From assembly GCF_014650435.1 (NCBI RefSeq), contig NZ_BMUY01000001.1, positions 620,001-684,000 of the forward strand: a stretch of 64,000 bases of DNA. The letters run 5' to 3'. The notes below the pieces were generated by a model. The model saw only the letters and a program-made list of their open reading frames with translations, was not told where the DNA came from and did not search any database. This DNA is from Streptomyces tendae. Lineage in GTDB: Bacteria > Actinomycetota > Actinomycetes > Streptomycetales > Streptomycetaceae. Positions 15,974-23,565 of the stretch are shown here, piece by piece; position 1 is the stretch's first letter; each line of letters opens with the position of its first letter. The translations under genes and the position numbers were made by a program.

Positions 15974-18316
15974 CTACTCCGTCCGCAGCCCCTCCGGCCG
16001 CATCAGCCGCAGCAGCGGCGGCAGGCTGCACAGCGTCACCACCAGGACGACCGCGGCGCCGATGCCGGTCATGGACAGCACGCCGGTCCAGTCGACGCCG
16101 ACGGGGGTGCCCGTCATCTTCAGCAGTACCGTGCCCAGGGTCAGGCCCACGACCATGGAGAGCACCAGACCGAGCACGATGGGAATCGCCGTCTGCCACA
16201 GCACCGACAGGCTGAGCGTGCGGCGCCGGGTGCCGAAGGCGACCAGGGCCGACAGCAGCTTCTTCCGCTCGCGCAGCTGCTCGAGCTGGGAGACCAGCAG
16301 ACTGGCGCCGATCAGCGCCAGCACGCACGCCGCCCCCACGAAGAGACCGGTGCGGATGGCGTCGAACCGGTCGGTCCGCTCGGTCTCCGCCCAGGTCACG
16401 GTGTCCGACAGGGGATCGATGGCGGCCGAGGTGTTCCGTACGAGGTCCTGCACGTCCGCCACCGACTGGTCCACCTTGAGGTAGGCGTGCCCGTCCAGCG
16501 TCGGCCCGAGCGCGTCCGGCAGCGCCCCCGGCGTGATCAGGAAGCCGCCCCGGTCGGTCCCGGCGACCAGCCCCGGACGCGCCTTCGCCGTCTTGATGCC
16601 CTGCGGCACCGTCCAGGGGACCGACTCCCTCGTCGGGCCGCCCTCGTAGGTCGGGTCCGAGTACAGCTTCCGGCCGGGCGCTGCCAGCTTCGACATGTCC
16701 TCCCCGGTGTCCCACTCGGCACCGTGAACGGCGAACACGTCCCCGTCCGCGCACGAGGGCAGCTCGGAGACCTCCCGCAGCGACGCGCAGTCGCCCACGG
16801 TGATCATCGTGCCGTGCTCCGGGTCCCGGGGGCGGTCGCCCAGGTAGCCCTCGGAGAAGGCGTAGACCGCCCGCACGCCCTTGGTGTCGCGGAACTTCTC
16901 GGCCGCCGAGGTCATCGGGACCCCGCTCGACAGCTGTGCCTCCATCTGCGCCCGCGACACGTCCTGCCCGGTGGACTTGGTGTAGTCGTCGTCCACACCG
17001 GCGAACAGCATCTGCAGGGCGATCGCGCCGGCGACCGCCACCGCGATGCCGTTGACCATGCGGGCCGCCGTACCGCTGCTCAACTGGAGCCTGCGCACGG
17101 CCAGCTGCCAGGCCACGCCGCCGGAGCCGAGCCGGGCGACGGTGCTCTCCACGATCCACGGCAGCAGCGCGGTCACGCCCACCAGGAGCAGGACGACCCC
17201 GCCGGTCACCAGGTACTGGTTGAAGTCGCCGTTGTCGCGGCCGTTGCCGATCATCGGGTAGAGCATCGCCAGTCCGGCCAGCGGCAGCAGCAGCCGCCAC
17301 CACAGCCTGCGCCGGGCCGGACGGCCGGCGCGCACCACGCCGAGCGGTTCGATGACGACCCCGCGCAGCGCGAACAGCGTCACCAGCACCGCAGCCGCGG
17401 GCACCGCCACCGCGACCAGCAGGGCCAGCAGCGGCGAGGGATTGAGATAGCTGGGGAACACGCTGATGCGGAAGACCTCGGCGCTGCCCGCCAGTTGCCG
17501 CCCGACCATGAAGAACCCGGCGCCGAAGACCAGCCCGAGGAACGCGCCGGCCATGGCCTCACCGGCGGCGATGCGCCGGGTCATGCGACTGTCGGAGCCC
17601 ACCAGGCGCAGTGCCGCGAGCCGCCGGTCCCGCCGCTCGCCGCCGAACCGCACGGCGGCGGCGATGAACACCGCGACCGGCATCAGCAGCACCACGAAGA
17701 CGACGAGGATCAGCAGGAGCAGTACCGGGTCGGAATCCTCCTCCCCGGGGTTCGGGTCGCCGAACCGGTCGATGCGCTCGATCCGGCCCGGGGTGATCTG
17801 CTCCGCGAGCCCCTCCGCGCCGCGGTAGTAGGCGAGTTCGGCCGAGCCGATCAGCCCGTCCTCCGCGATCGTGCCGACGATCCGGTCCGGCAGCCGCTCG
17901 CGCAGCAGCGCGCCGGAGTCCGACTCCAGCAGCTCCTTCAGCGCGGGGGAGACCACCATCTCGCCCACCGCCGGGAACTTCTCCACCCCCGGCGGCAGCG
18001 GTGCCCGCGGCCCCTCGGGCTCCAGGGCCCGGCCCCGGACGTCGTCGTCGCGGAAGTAGTCGTCGACGCTGGCGAGCACGAGCGTGTCGTTCGCCTTCGG
18101 CATCGGGTCGGAGGCGAAGGTGATGTCGGAGCGCGCCGCCTCCCGTTCGTGGCGCACGCCGAGGGCGTTCGGGATCGCCGTCGTCAGCAGCAGCAGGGCC
18201 ACGCCGAGCCCGACGCCGACGGCGGTCAGCACGGCCCGGGTCCAGCCCTCGCGGCCGCCGGTGAAGGCGAAGCGGACGCCCAGCGTCAGGTCGGCCGCCC
18301 ACTGGCGCACGTTCAT
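15974..18316 (-). CDS. ABC transporter permease, FtsX/MacB type
   Basis: The 780-aa protein has the duplicated FtsX layout. A first TM helix at about residues 29-50 is followed by an extracytoplasmic domain to about 200. Three TM helices follow (near 200-225, 265-290 and 315-340), then a short linker with several more. A second extracytoplasmic domain spans about 440-640 and a final three-TM FtsX domain about 650-770. It pairs with the ATPase encoded upstream (ATGA overlap at 18313-18316) and the PadR regulator. Such exporters move lipids, peptides or antibiotics out of the membrane or cell. The substrate is unknown, but PadR control suggests induction by a toxic or cell-envelope ligand. Confidence 0.88.
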   Translation of the reverse strand: MNVRQWAADLTLGVRFAFTGGREGWTRAVLTAVGVGLGVALLLLTTAIPNALGVRHEREAARSDITFASDPMPKANDTLVLASVDDYFRDDDVRGRALEPEGPRAPLPPGVEKFPAVGEMVVSPALKELLESDSGALLRERLPDRIVGTIAEDGLIGSAELAYYRGAEGLAEQITPGRIERIDRFGDPNPGEEDSDPVLLLLILVVFVVLLMPVAVFIAAAVRFGGERRDRRLAALRLVGSDSRMTRRIAAGEAMAGAFLGLVFGAGFFMVGRQLAGSAEVFRISVFPSYLNPSPLLALLVAVAVPAAAVLVTLFALRGVVIEPLGVVRAGRPARRRLWWRLLLPLAGLAMLYPMIGNGRDNGDFNQYLVTGGVVLLLVGVTALLPWIVESTVARLGSGGVAWQLAVRRLQLSSGTAARMVNGIAVAVAGAIALQMLFAGVDDDYTKSTGQDVSRAQMEAQLSSGVPMTSAAEKFRDTKGVRAVYAFSEGYLGDRPRDPEHGTMITVGDCASLREVSELPSCADGDVFAVHGAEWDTGEDMSKLAAPGRKLYSDPTYEGGPTRESVPWTVPQGIKTAKARPGLVAGTDRGGFLITPGALPDALGPTLDGHAYLKVDQSVADVQDLVRNTSAAIDPLSDTVTWAETERTDRFDAIRTGLFVGAACVLALIGASLLVSQLEQLRERKKLLSALVAFGTRRRTLSLSVLWQTAIPIVLGLVLSMVVGLTLGTVLLKMTGTPVGVDWTGVLSMTGIGAAVVLVVTLCSLPPLLRLMRPEGLRTE

Positions 18317-19002
18317 ACGACCCGCTCCATGTCCCTGGACTTGCCGTCCCGTACGACGATCTCGCGGTCGGAGTAGGCGGCCACCCGCGCCTCGTGCGTG
18401 ACCAGCACGACCGCGGCGTTGGTGGAGCGGGCGGCGTCCGTGAGGAGTTCCATCACGCGCTCGCCGTTGAGGGAGTCCAGCGCGCCGGTCGGCTCGTCCG
18501 CGAAGAGCACCCGCGGGTTGGTGACCAGCGAGCGCGCCACCGCGACCCGCTGCCCCTGGCCGCCGGAGACCTCGCCGGGCCGCTTCTTCTTGAGGTCGTC
18601 GACCTCCAGCCGCTCCATCCAGGTCAGCGCGGCCCGCTCGGCCTCCTTGCGGGAGGTGCCGTTCAGGCGCAGCGGCAGGGCGACGTTCTCGACGCAGGTC
18701 AGCTCCGGCACCAGCTGGCCGAACTGGAACACGAACCCGAAGTCCGAGCGGCGCAGCGCACTGCGCTGGGCGTCGGACATCGCGGACAGCTCGCGCCCGT
18801 TGTACGTGATCGTCCCGGAGTCGGGCGTCACGATGCCGGCGAGGCAGTGCAGCAGCGTGGACTTGCCGGACCCGGAGGGGCCCATGACGGCGACGACCTC
18901 GCCGGGGTGGATGGAGAACTCGGCGCCGTCGAGGGCGAGGGTGGGGCCGTAGGCCTTGCGGAGCTGGTCCGCCGAGAGCAGGGAGCCTGCGGGGGGAGTC
19001 AT
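18313..19002 (-). CDS. ABC transporter ATP-binding protein, LolD/MacB type
   Basis: The 229-aa ATPase has Walker A G-P-S-G-S-G-K-S-T (about residues 40-48), signature V-S-G-G-Q-G-Q-R-V-A-V-A-R-S-L (about 143-157), Walker B V-L-F-A-D-E-P-T-G-A-L-D-S and the H-loop V-T-H-E. It belongs to the MacB/LolD family that powers FtsX-type permeases. It overlaps both neighbours by four bases (ATGA), so padR, this gene and the permease form one translationally coupled operon. Confidence 0.93.
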   Translation of the reverse strand: MTPPAGSLLSADQLRKAYGPTLALDGAEFSIHPGEVVAVMGPSGSGKSTLLHCLAGIVTPDSGTITYNGRELSAMSDAQRSALRRSDFGFVFQFGQLVPELTCVENVALPLRLNGTSRKEAERAALTWMERLEVDDLKKKRPGEVSGGQGQRVAVARSLVTNPRVLFADEPTGALDSLNGERVMELLTDAARSTNAAVVLVTHEARVAAYSDREIVVRDGKSRDMERVV

Positions 19003-19523
19003 CGGGTTACCGCCTCACGGAGCTTGTCGAGGCGCGCGGCGGTCAGTTCCAGCCAGCGCAGGTCGGCCTCGAGGTGGAAGAGGGCGTGGTCGCAGATGAG
19101 CTGGTCGGCGAGGTCGCCCTTGCGCTTGCGGTCGGTGAGGATGCGCATGCTGCGCAGGTGCTCCGAACGCTGGGTGTCGAGGATGTCGGCGGCGTCGCGG
19201 TGGGTGAGCAGCGCGAGGACGACCTTGGTGTACAGCGTCGACTGGAGGTACGGCTCGGGCTTCTCCGGCGTGGCGAGCCACCGCTGTACGTCGGTGATCC
19301 CCTCGTCGGTGATCGCGTACCGCTTGCGCTCGGGACCGCCGCCCGCCTCGATGCCGTCGACCACGACGAGGCCGTTCTTCAGCAGGCGGGACATCGTCGA
19401 GTAGACCTGGCCGTAGTGCAGCGGCCGGTCGTGACCGAACTTCTCGTCGAAGGCGCGCTTGAGGTCGTAGCCGTGGCGCGGCCCGGACTCCAGGAGCCCC
19501 AGGAGGGTGTGACCGATGGACAT
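18999..19523 (-). CDS. PadR family transcriptional regulator
   Basis: The start ATG 19523 (MSIGHTLLGLLESGPRHGYD) gives 174 residues. An upstream extension would run through the operator and is rejected. The winged helix has the PadR marks H-G-Y-D-L-K and Y-S-T-M-S-R-L-L-K-N-G-L-V. A C-terminal helical dimerisation domain (about 100-174) is of the Vir-like type. It heads the operon with the ABC exporter and its promoter contains a palindrome, so it probably represses itself and the exporter until a ligand binds. Confidence 0.92.
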   Translation of the reverse strand: MSIGHTLLGLLESGPRHGYDLKRAFDEKFGHDRPLHYGQVYSTMSRLLKNGLVVVDGIEAGGGPERKRYAITDEGITDVQRWLATPEKPEPYLQSTLYTKVVLALLTHRDAADILDTQRSEHLRSMRILTDRKRKGDLADQLICDHALFHLEADLRWLELTAARLDKLREAVTR

Positions 19524-19536
19524 GCGGAGCACTCTA

Positions 19537-19571
19537 CACACGGTGTATACGCCCCATGTATACGCACCGTG
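19537..19571. promoter_or_regulatory. Probable PadR operator
   Basis: CACGGTGTATAC (19539-19550) and GTATACGCACCGTG (19558-19571) are inverted copies that differ by a two-base insertion. The palindrome starts 16 bp upstream of the PadR start and contains AT-rich TATAC cores expected in a -10 region. Autorepression by the PadR protein is the simplest reading. Confidence 0.6.
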
Positions 19572-19649
19572 CAGAGATCGTGGCGACGGGTTCATCATGG
19601 CCACAGGGATGCAGGTCGGAGGCGATTGTCACGGTTCCGCTACGACGGA

Positions 19650-19683
19650 GGCCGCACCTCCGCATCGCTGCGGTGGTGCGGCC
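19650..19683 (-). terminator. Hairpin terminator after the RHH gene
   Basis: GGCCGCACCTCCGCA (19650-19664) pairs with TGCGGTGGTGCGGCC (19669-19683), 14 of 15 pairs with a TCGC loop, 13 bp past the stop of the RHH gene. There is no U tract, as is common in high-GC actinomycetes. Confidence 0.65.
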
Positions 19684-19695
19684 CGCGCGGTGCGG

Positions 19696-19974
19696 TCACG
19701 GTGGTGGCGCCGCCCCCGGGTCGCCGCCCCTCGGCGGGCGGCCGCGGCGCGGCAGCGGCCCGGTGTCGCCGGGCAGCCGGCCGGCCTCCGCAAGCGCCCT
19801 GCGGAGCAGGAACTCGATCTGGGCGTTGGCCGAGCGCAGTTCGTCGCCCGCCCAGCGGGCCAGTGCCTCGTACACCTGCGGGTCGAGTCGCAGCAGCACC
19901 TGCTTGCGCTGCCGCGGCCGACGCGTCGGTGCCGGGTCCTCGGACGGCGCGGAGCCCTCGGACGGGGTCGTCAC
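19696..19974 (-). CDS. Small ribbon-helix-helix (Arc/CopG-like) protein
   Basis: GTG 19974 overlaps the stop of the SPFH gene as GTGA, giving 92 residues. Residues about 20-60 hold K-Q-V-L-L-R-L-D-P-Q-V-Y-E-A-L followed by two helices. This is the strand-helix-helix signature of Arc/CopG DNA-binding proteins. The tail is rich in Pro, Gly and Arg. Coupling to an SPFH gene is a recurring actinomycete pair. It could control the shared promoter through the TGATATCA palindrome at 20939-20954, or be a structural partner; neither is proven. Confidence 0.75.
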   Translation of the reverse strand: MTTPSEGSAPSEDPAPTRRPRQRKQVLLRLDPQVYEALARWAGDELRSANAQIEFLLRRALAEAGRLPGDTGPLPRRGRPPRGGDPGAAPPP

Positions 19975-20909
19975 TGGTAGAGCGTCCCCGTGTTCAGCAC
20001 CGGCTGGGCGGCGCGGTCCCCGCAGAGCACGACCATCAGGTTGGACACCATCGCCGCCTTGCGCTCGTCGTCCAGCTCCACGATGTCCTGCTCGCTGATC
20101 CGGGCGAGCGCCGCCTCGACCATGCCGACCGCGCCGTCCACGATCTGCCGCCGCGCCGCGACCACCGCGCCGGCCTGCTGCCGCTGGAGCATCGCCGAGG
20201 CGATCTCCGGCGCGTACGCGAGGTGCGTGAAGCGGGACTCGATGATCTGCACGCCGGCCGCCTCCACGCGCGCGTGCAGCTCGACGGCGAGCTTCTCGGT
20301 GATCTCCTCGGCGTTGCCGCGCAGCGAGAGGCCGTCCTCGTCGTGGGCGTCGTAGGGGTACTCGATGGCGATGTGCCGCACGGCCGCCTCGGTCTGGGTG
20401 GAGACGAACTCGACGTAGTCGTCGACCTCGAAGGTGGCCTGCGCGGTGTCCTCCACCCGCCAGACCACGACCGCCGCCAGCTCGATGGGGTTGCCGTAGG
20501 CGTCGTTGACCTTCAGGACGGCCGTCTCGTGGTTGCGCACCCGGGTCGAGATCTTGGTGCGGGAGGTGAAGGGGTTGACCCAGCGCAGGCCGTCCTGCCG
20601 GATCGTCCCCCGGTACCGCCCGAAGAGCTGCACCACGCGGGCCTCGCCCGGCGCCACCATGTTCAGCCCGCACATCGCGAGGAAGGCGGCCAGGGCGATC
20701 ACGATGCCCGCGATGATCAGCACCGCCTTCCCGCCGGTGGAGGCGACCGCGGTGGCGGTGACGATCAGGCCGGCCCCGACCAGCAGCCCGACCAGCCCCA
20801 GCAGCAGCGCGAAGCCGCCGCCGATGCTGTGTGCCTGGTTCTCGCGTACCCGGGGTGTCGGCATCTCGGGCACATCGGCGGTGACCTGCGGGGCATCGTG
20901 CGTGGACAT
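19971..20909 (-). CDS. SPFH/Band 7 domain membrane protein
   Basis: The start is ATG 20909 with GGGGGACC upstream; 14 further codons in frame upstream are probably not translated. The 312-aa product has two N-terminal TM helices (residues about 34-55 and 62-85), then an SPFH domain opening [18 protein letters not shown] helical region with [15 protein letters not shown] follows. SPFH (stomatin/flotillin-like) proteins form ring scaffolds in the membrane and influence lipid domains or proteases. It is co-translated with the RHH protein. Confidence 0.88.
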   Translation of the reverse strand: MSTHDAPQVTADVPEMPTPRVRENQAHSIGGGFALLLGLVGLLVGAGLIVTATAVASTGGKAVLIIAGIVIALAAFLAMCGLNMVAPGEARVVQLFGRYRGTIRQDGLRWVNPFTSRTKISTRVRNHETAVLKVNDAYGNPIELAAVVVWRVEDTAQATFEVDDYVEFVSTQTEAAVRHIAIEYPYDAHDEDGLSLRGNAEEITEKLAVELHARVEAAGVQIIESRFTHLAYAPEIASAMLQRQQAGAVVAARRQIVDGAVGMVEAALARISEQDIVELDDERKAAMVSNLMVVLCGDRAAQPVLNTGTLYQ

Positions 20910-20938
20910 GGGTGGTCCCCCGTTCTCTCTTTGCTGGC

Positions 20939-20954
20939 AAACTGATATCACTTT
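20939..20954. promoter_or_regulatory. Palindrome TGATATCA upstream of the SPFH-RHH operon
   Basis: AAACTGATATCACTTT is a 16-bp near-perfect palindrome (14 of 16) about 30 bp upstream of the SPFH start. It is a good operator candidate, most simply for the RHH protein encoded in the same operon. Confidence 0.5.
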
Positions 20955-21157
20955 ACCCGACGATCACAACCCTGAACCCCTCTCGTACGTCGGTTCCTAT
21001 GGAACGGGTGCTGATTCTCACGTCCGTACAAGGCTGGATCGGTTGCCGTTTGTCACATCTCCCGGTGTTAGCTTTCTGAGCTGACCTGAGCGACGAACCT
21101 GTGTGACGCGTGAGCGAGACGTGCCCACAGATGACCGAAGCGGAGCGGATCGGATCC

Positions 21158-23482
21158 ATGGGACGAGCGGAAGAGAGAAGAGCGCGACAGCGCGGTGGAC
21201 GCCGCGCGGCGCCGAAACGCCGCCGTTCGTCGGGCGCGGCCCAGGGCGCGGGCGGGAAGAGCCGGATACGCCGGCTGTTCACCTGGAAGAAGATCCTCGG
21301 CACCTTCTTCGGCCTCTGCCTGCTCGGCATGGGCGCCTTCATCGTGCTGTACATGATGATCGACATCCCCGAGGGCAACCCCGAGGCCGAGCTGCAGAGC
21401 AACGTCTACAAGTACAGCGACGGCAGCATCATGGCCCGCACCGGCGAGCGCAACCGTGAGATCGTCGACCTCGCCAAGATCCCCAAGGACGTCCAGCGCA
21501 CCTTCGTCGCCGCCGAGAACAAGACCTTCTACAGCGACGCCGGCGTCGACCTCAAGGGCACCGCGCGCGGTGTGCTCAACACCCTCTCCGGCAAGGGCGC
21601 GCAGGGCGGTTCGACGATCACCCAGCAGTACGTCAAGAACTACTACCTGACCCAGGAACAGACGGTCTCGCGCAAGCTGAAGGAACTGGTCATCTCCCTG
21701 AAGCTGGACCGGGAGAAGTCCAAGGACTACATCCTGGCCGGCTACATCAACACCAGCTACTACGGCCGCGGCGCGTACGGCATCCAGGCCGCCGCCCAGG
21801 CGTACTACCGCGTCGACGCCGAGGACCTGACGGTCGAACAGGGCGCGTACCTCTCCGCGTTGCTCCAGGCGCCGAACCAGTACGACTGGGCGATCGCCAG
21901 CGAGACCGGCAAGAAGCTCGTCCAGCAGCGCTGGAACTACGTCCTGGACAACATGGTCGAGCAGAAGTGGCTGAGCGCGGGCGACCGGCAGGGCATGAAG
22001 TTCCCGACGCCCAAGGAGCCGAAGGCCGCCGCCGGGATGGACGGCCAGACCGGCTACCTGGTGGACGCGGCCAACTTCGCGCTCAAGAAGCAACTCGTCG
22101 CCCAGGGCGCCGCCGAGGACATGGAGCAGGCCAAGGCCCTGGTGGACCTCGGCGGCTACACCGTCACCCTCAACATCGACAAGAAGAAGCAGGCCGCGCT
22201 GGAGAAGGCGGTCAAGGAGAAGCTCACCAGCAAGCTGGACCCCGACAAGCGCAAGGTCGACGCGGACGTCCAGGCCGGTGCCGCCTCCGTCGACCCGAAG
22301 ACGGGCTCCGTCGTGGCGATGTACGGCGGCGTGAACTACCTGAAGCACTTCACCAACAACGCCACCCGCGACGACTACCAGCCCGCGTCCACCTTCAAGC
22401 CGGTGATCCTCGCCGCCGCAGTGGACCACGACGCCGAGACCCAGGACGGCGTGCCGATCACGGCCAACACCTTGTACGACGGCGACAGCGAGCGCCCCGT
22501 GATGGACGGCGACCAGGAGGTCGGCTTCGCCCCGCCCAACGAGGACGACAGGGACTACGGCGAGATCGACGTCCAGGAGGCGATGAACAAGTCGGTCAAC
22601 TCCGTGTTCGCGCAGATGGGCATCGACGTCGGCATGACCGAGGTCATGAAGGTCGCGGGCGAACTCGGCATGGACACCGAGGGCGAGCAGGCCGTGCCCG
22701 CGCAGACCCTGGGCAGTATGGGCGCCAGCCCGCTGGAGATGGCCGGCGTCTACGCCACCCTCGACAACCACGGCAAGAAGGTCACCCCGGCGATCGTGAA
22801 GGCGGTCGAGCACAAGGACCGCACGATCGAGATGCCCGACCCCATCGGCGAGCAGGTCATCAGCCGGGAGGCCGCCGACACGGTCACCTCCGTGCTCACC
22901 GGCGTGGTCGACGACGGTACGGCCAAGACGTCCGTGCGGGAGAACCCGCTGCGGGACGGTCAGCAGGTGGCCGGCAAGACCGGTACGTCCGACAACAACA
23001 AGTCGGCCTGGTTCACCGGCTTCACCCCGGGCCTCGTCACCTCGGTCGGCCTGTTCGGCGAGGACGACAAGGCACCACACCCGCAGGTCCCGATGTACAA
23101 GGCCGCCGGCGTCGACTACCGCGTCAACGGCGGTGGCCCCCCGGCGGAGATCTGGGCCGCGTACACCTTCGGCGTCATGGACGAGGTCACCAAGTTCAAG
23201 CTGGACACCAAGCAGGGCGCCGCGGTGAAGCCCAGCAAGTCGCCGTCCACCTCACAGTCGCCGACCCAGTCGCCGACCCAGGAGGAGACGACCGAGGCAC
23301 CGCCCCCGTCCAACGATCCGACGACCGAGGCACCCCCGTCGAACGATCCGACGACCGAGGAGCCGCCCGAGTCGCCGACGCAGTCGCCGTCGAACAGCCC
23401 GTCCACCGAGCCACCGCCGGACGGCGGAGGGTCCACGGAGCCGGAGAATCCGGACTTCCCCGGCGGGGACTGGCAACCGTAG
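21158..23482 (+). CDS. Class A penicillin-binding protein (glycosyltransferase-transpeptidase)
   Basis: ATG 21158 gives 774 residues; ATG 21131 and GTG 21110 are possible longer starts. The layout is a basic cytoplasmic tail (1-45), a TM helix (48-68), then a GT51 domain with catalytic Glu120 in A-A-E-N-K-T-F-Y and G-G-S-T-I-T-Q-Q at about 150-157. The transpeptidase domain has S-T-F-K at 411-414, S-V-N at 479-481 and K-T-G-T at 607-610. The C-terminal 100 residues are a Ser/Pro/Thr/Glu-rich tail with repeats of P-S-N-D-P-T-T-E. It polymerises and cross-links peptidoglycan outside the membrane. All catalytic motifs are intact. Confidence 0.93.
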   Translation: MGRAEERRARQRGGRRAAPKRRRSSGAAQGAGGKSRIRRLFTWKKILGTFFGLCLLGMGAFIVLYMMIDIPEGNPEAELQSNVYKYSDGSIMARTGERNREIVDLAKIPKDVQRTFVAAENKTFYSDAGVDLKGTARGVLNTLSGKGAQGGSTITQQYVKNYYLTQEQTVSRKLKELVISLKLDREKSKDYILAGYINTSYYGRGAYGIQAAAQAYYRVDAEDLTVEQGAYLSALLQAPNQYDWAIASETGKKLVQQRWNYVLDNMVEQKWLSAGDRQGMKFPTPKEPKAAAGMDGQTGYLVDAANFALKKQLVAQGAAEDMEQAKALVDLGGYTVTLNIDKKKQAALEKAVKEKLTSKLDPDKRKVDADVQAGAASVDPKTGSVVAMYGGVNYLKHFTNNATRDDYQPASTFKPVILAAAVDHDAETQDGVPITANTLYDGDSERPVMDGDQEVGFAPPNEDDRDYGEIDVQEAMNKSVNSVFAQMGIDVGMTEVMKVAGELGMDTEGEQAVPAQTLGSMGASPLEMAGVYATLDNHGKKVTPAIVKAVEHKDRTIEMPDPIGEQVISREAADTVTSVLTGVVDDGTAKTSVRENPLRDGQQVAGKTGTSDNNKSAWFTGFTPGLVTSVGLFGEDDKAPHPQVPMYKAAGVDYRVNGGGPPAEIWAAYTFGVMDEVTKFKLDTKQGAAVKPSKSPSTSQSPTQSPTQEETTEAPPPSNDPTTEAPPSNDPTTEEPPESPTQSPSNSPSTEPPPDGGGSTEPENPDFPGGDWQP

Positions 23483-23505
23483 CCGCGAGCGGTCGCGGAC
23501 ACGCG

Positions 23506-23541
23506 CGAAGGGGCGCCCGGTGCTCACCGGGCGCCCCTTCG
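23506..23541. terminator. Bidirectional terminator between PBP and SpoIIE genes
   Basis: A perfect 17-bp stem (CGAAGGGGCGCCCGGTG 23506-23522 with its complement 23525-23541) with a minimal loop, lying between two convergent genes. Confidence 0.85.
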
Positions 23542-23565
23542 TCGCTGCTGCTCTTCGACCGCTCC

